Assembly: GCA_029864225.1 (NCBI GenBank)
Contig: JAOTTU010000049.1
Location: 1 to 13,280 of the forward strand
DNA length: 13,280 nt
Source of the DNA: Gammaproteobacteria bacterium
Lineage (GTDB): Bacteria; Pseudomonadota; Gammaproteobacteria; UBA9214
Reading direction: 5' to 3'
Below are positions 13,164 through 13,280 of this stretch, piece after piece. The translations under genes and the position numbers were made by a program. The notes under the pieces are model-generated. The model made no database searches and had not been told where the DNA came from. It was given only the letters and a program-made list of their open reading frames with translations. How positions within the stretch are numbered: position 1 is the first letter of the stretch; each line of letters opens with the position of its first letter.

Positions 13164-13280
13164 ATGCCTTTTATACCCCATACGGATACTGATATCCGCG
13201 AAATGCTCACGACGATTGGCGCAGGTGATATCGAAGACCTGTTTGATGAAATCCCGAAAAGCCTGCGTTGCGGTGAATTG
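13164..13280 (+). CDS. gcvPA: Glycine dehydrogenase (decarboxylating), subunit 1, N-terminal fragment (runs off the window)
   Basis: The first 39 codons are present, opening MPFIPHTDTDIREMLTTIG and continuing in DIEDLFDEIP. This is the start typical of the split alpha subunit (GcvPA). The single-chain GcvP of E. coli begins with a different extension. The P protein is a PLP enzyme that decarboxylates glycine and loads the aminomethyl group onto lipoyl-GcvH. The PLP lysine is expected in the partner GcvPB, outside the window. The start is 34 bp after gcvH with a weak ribosome site. The split form is inferred from the N-terminus alone. Confidence 0.92.
   Translation, partial: MPFIPHTDTDIREMLTTIGAGDIEDLFDEIPKSLRCGEL

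Overview
This 13.3 kb, GC-rich window looks like the chromosome of a gammaproteobacterium. The block zapA / 6S RNA / ygfB-pepP-ubiH-ubiI / gcvTH is the same neighbourhood seen in Escherichia and Pseudomonas. A glycine decarboxylase that opens like the split alpha subunit (gcvPA) and a short AlgP-like histone H1-type protein suggest a Chromatiales-like lineage, but I cannot fix the genus.

Layout. At the left edge lie the first ten codons of an IS110/IS1111-type transposase (minus strand) with part of the element's end. Next is a seven-bladed WD40 lipoprotein (220-1230, plus) whose stop codon touches a 173-bp inverted-repeat element (1231-1403). rpiA (minus) and ilvA (plus) are divergent around a short promoter region. 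ilvA converges on a lysine-rich histone H1-like gene (minus, 3920-4249) through a shared bidirectional terminator. A 548-bp AT-rich gap follows, then an EVE-domain protein, the 6S RNA gene, zapA and a ZapB-like coiled-coil gene, all on the minus strand. On the plus strand, divergent from zapB-like/zapA, run ygfB, pepP, ubiH and ubiI. A second repeat element (9600-9882) separates ubiH from ubiI. The window ends with a tandem glycine riboswitch and terminator controlling gcvT, gcvH and the start of gcvPA.

How the genes work together. The minus cluster holds FtsZ-ring factors and the stationary-phase RNA polymerase regulator 6S RNA. The plus cluster holds a proline aminopeptidase, two ubiquinone-ring hydroxylases and a YgfB-family protein. 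The gcv genes form the glycine cleavage system, which feeds C1 units to tetrahydrofolate and senses its own substrate through the riboswitch. fau (5-formyl-THF cyclo-ligase), normally next to 6S RNA, is absent here; only a 50-codon open frame remains between 6S RNA and the EVE gene.

Most of the window is conserved housekeeping sequence, and I found no clearly new multi-gene system. The parts most worth a second look are the apparent leaderless start of the zapB-like gene, the two inverted-repeat elements that share a short iterated unit, the tandem repeats of the histone-like gene with its AT-rich upstream region, and the junction where fau is missing.
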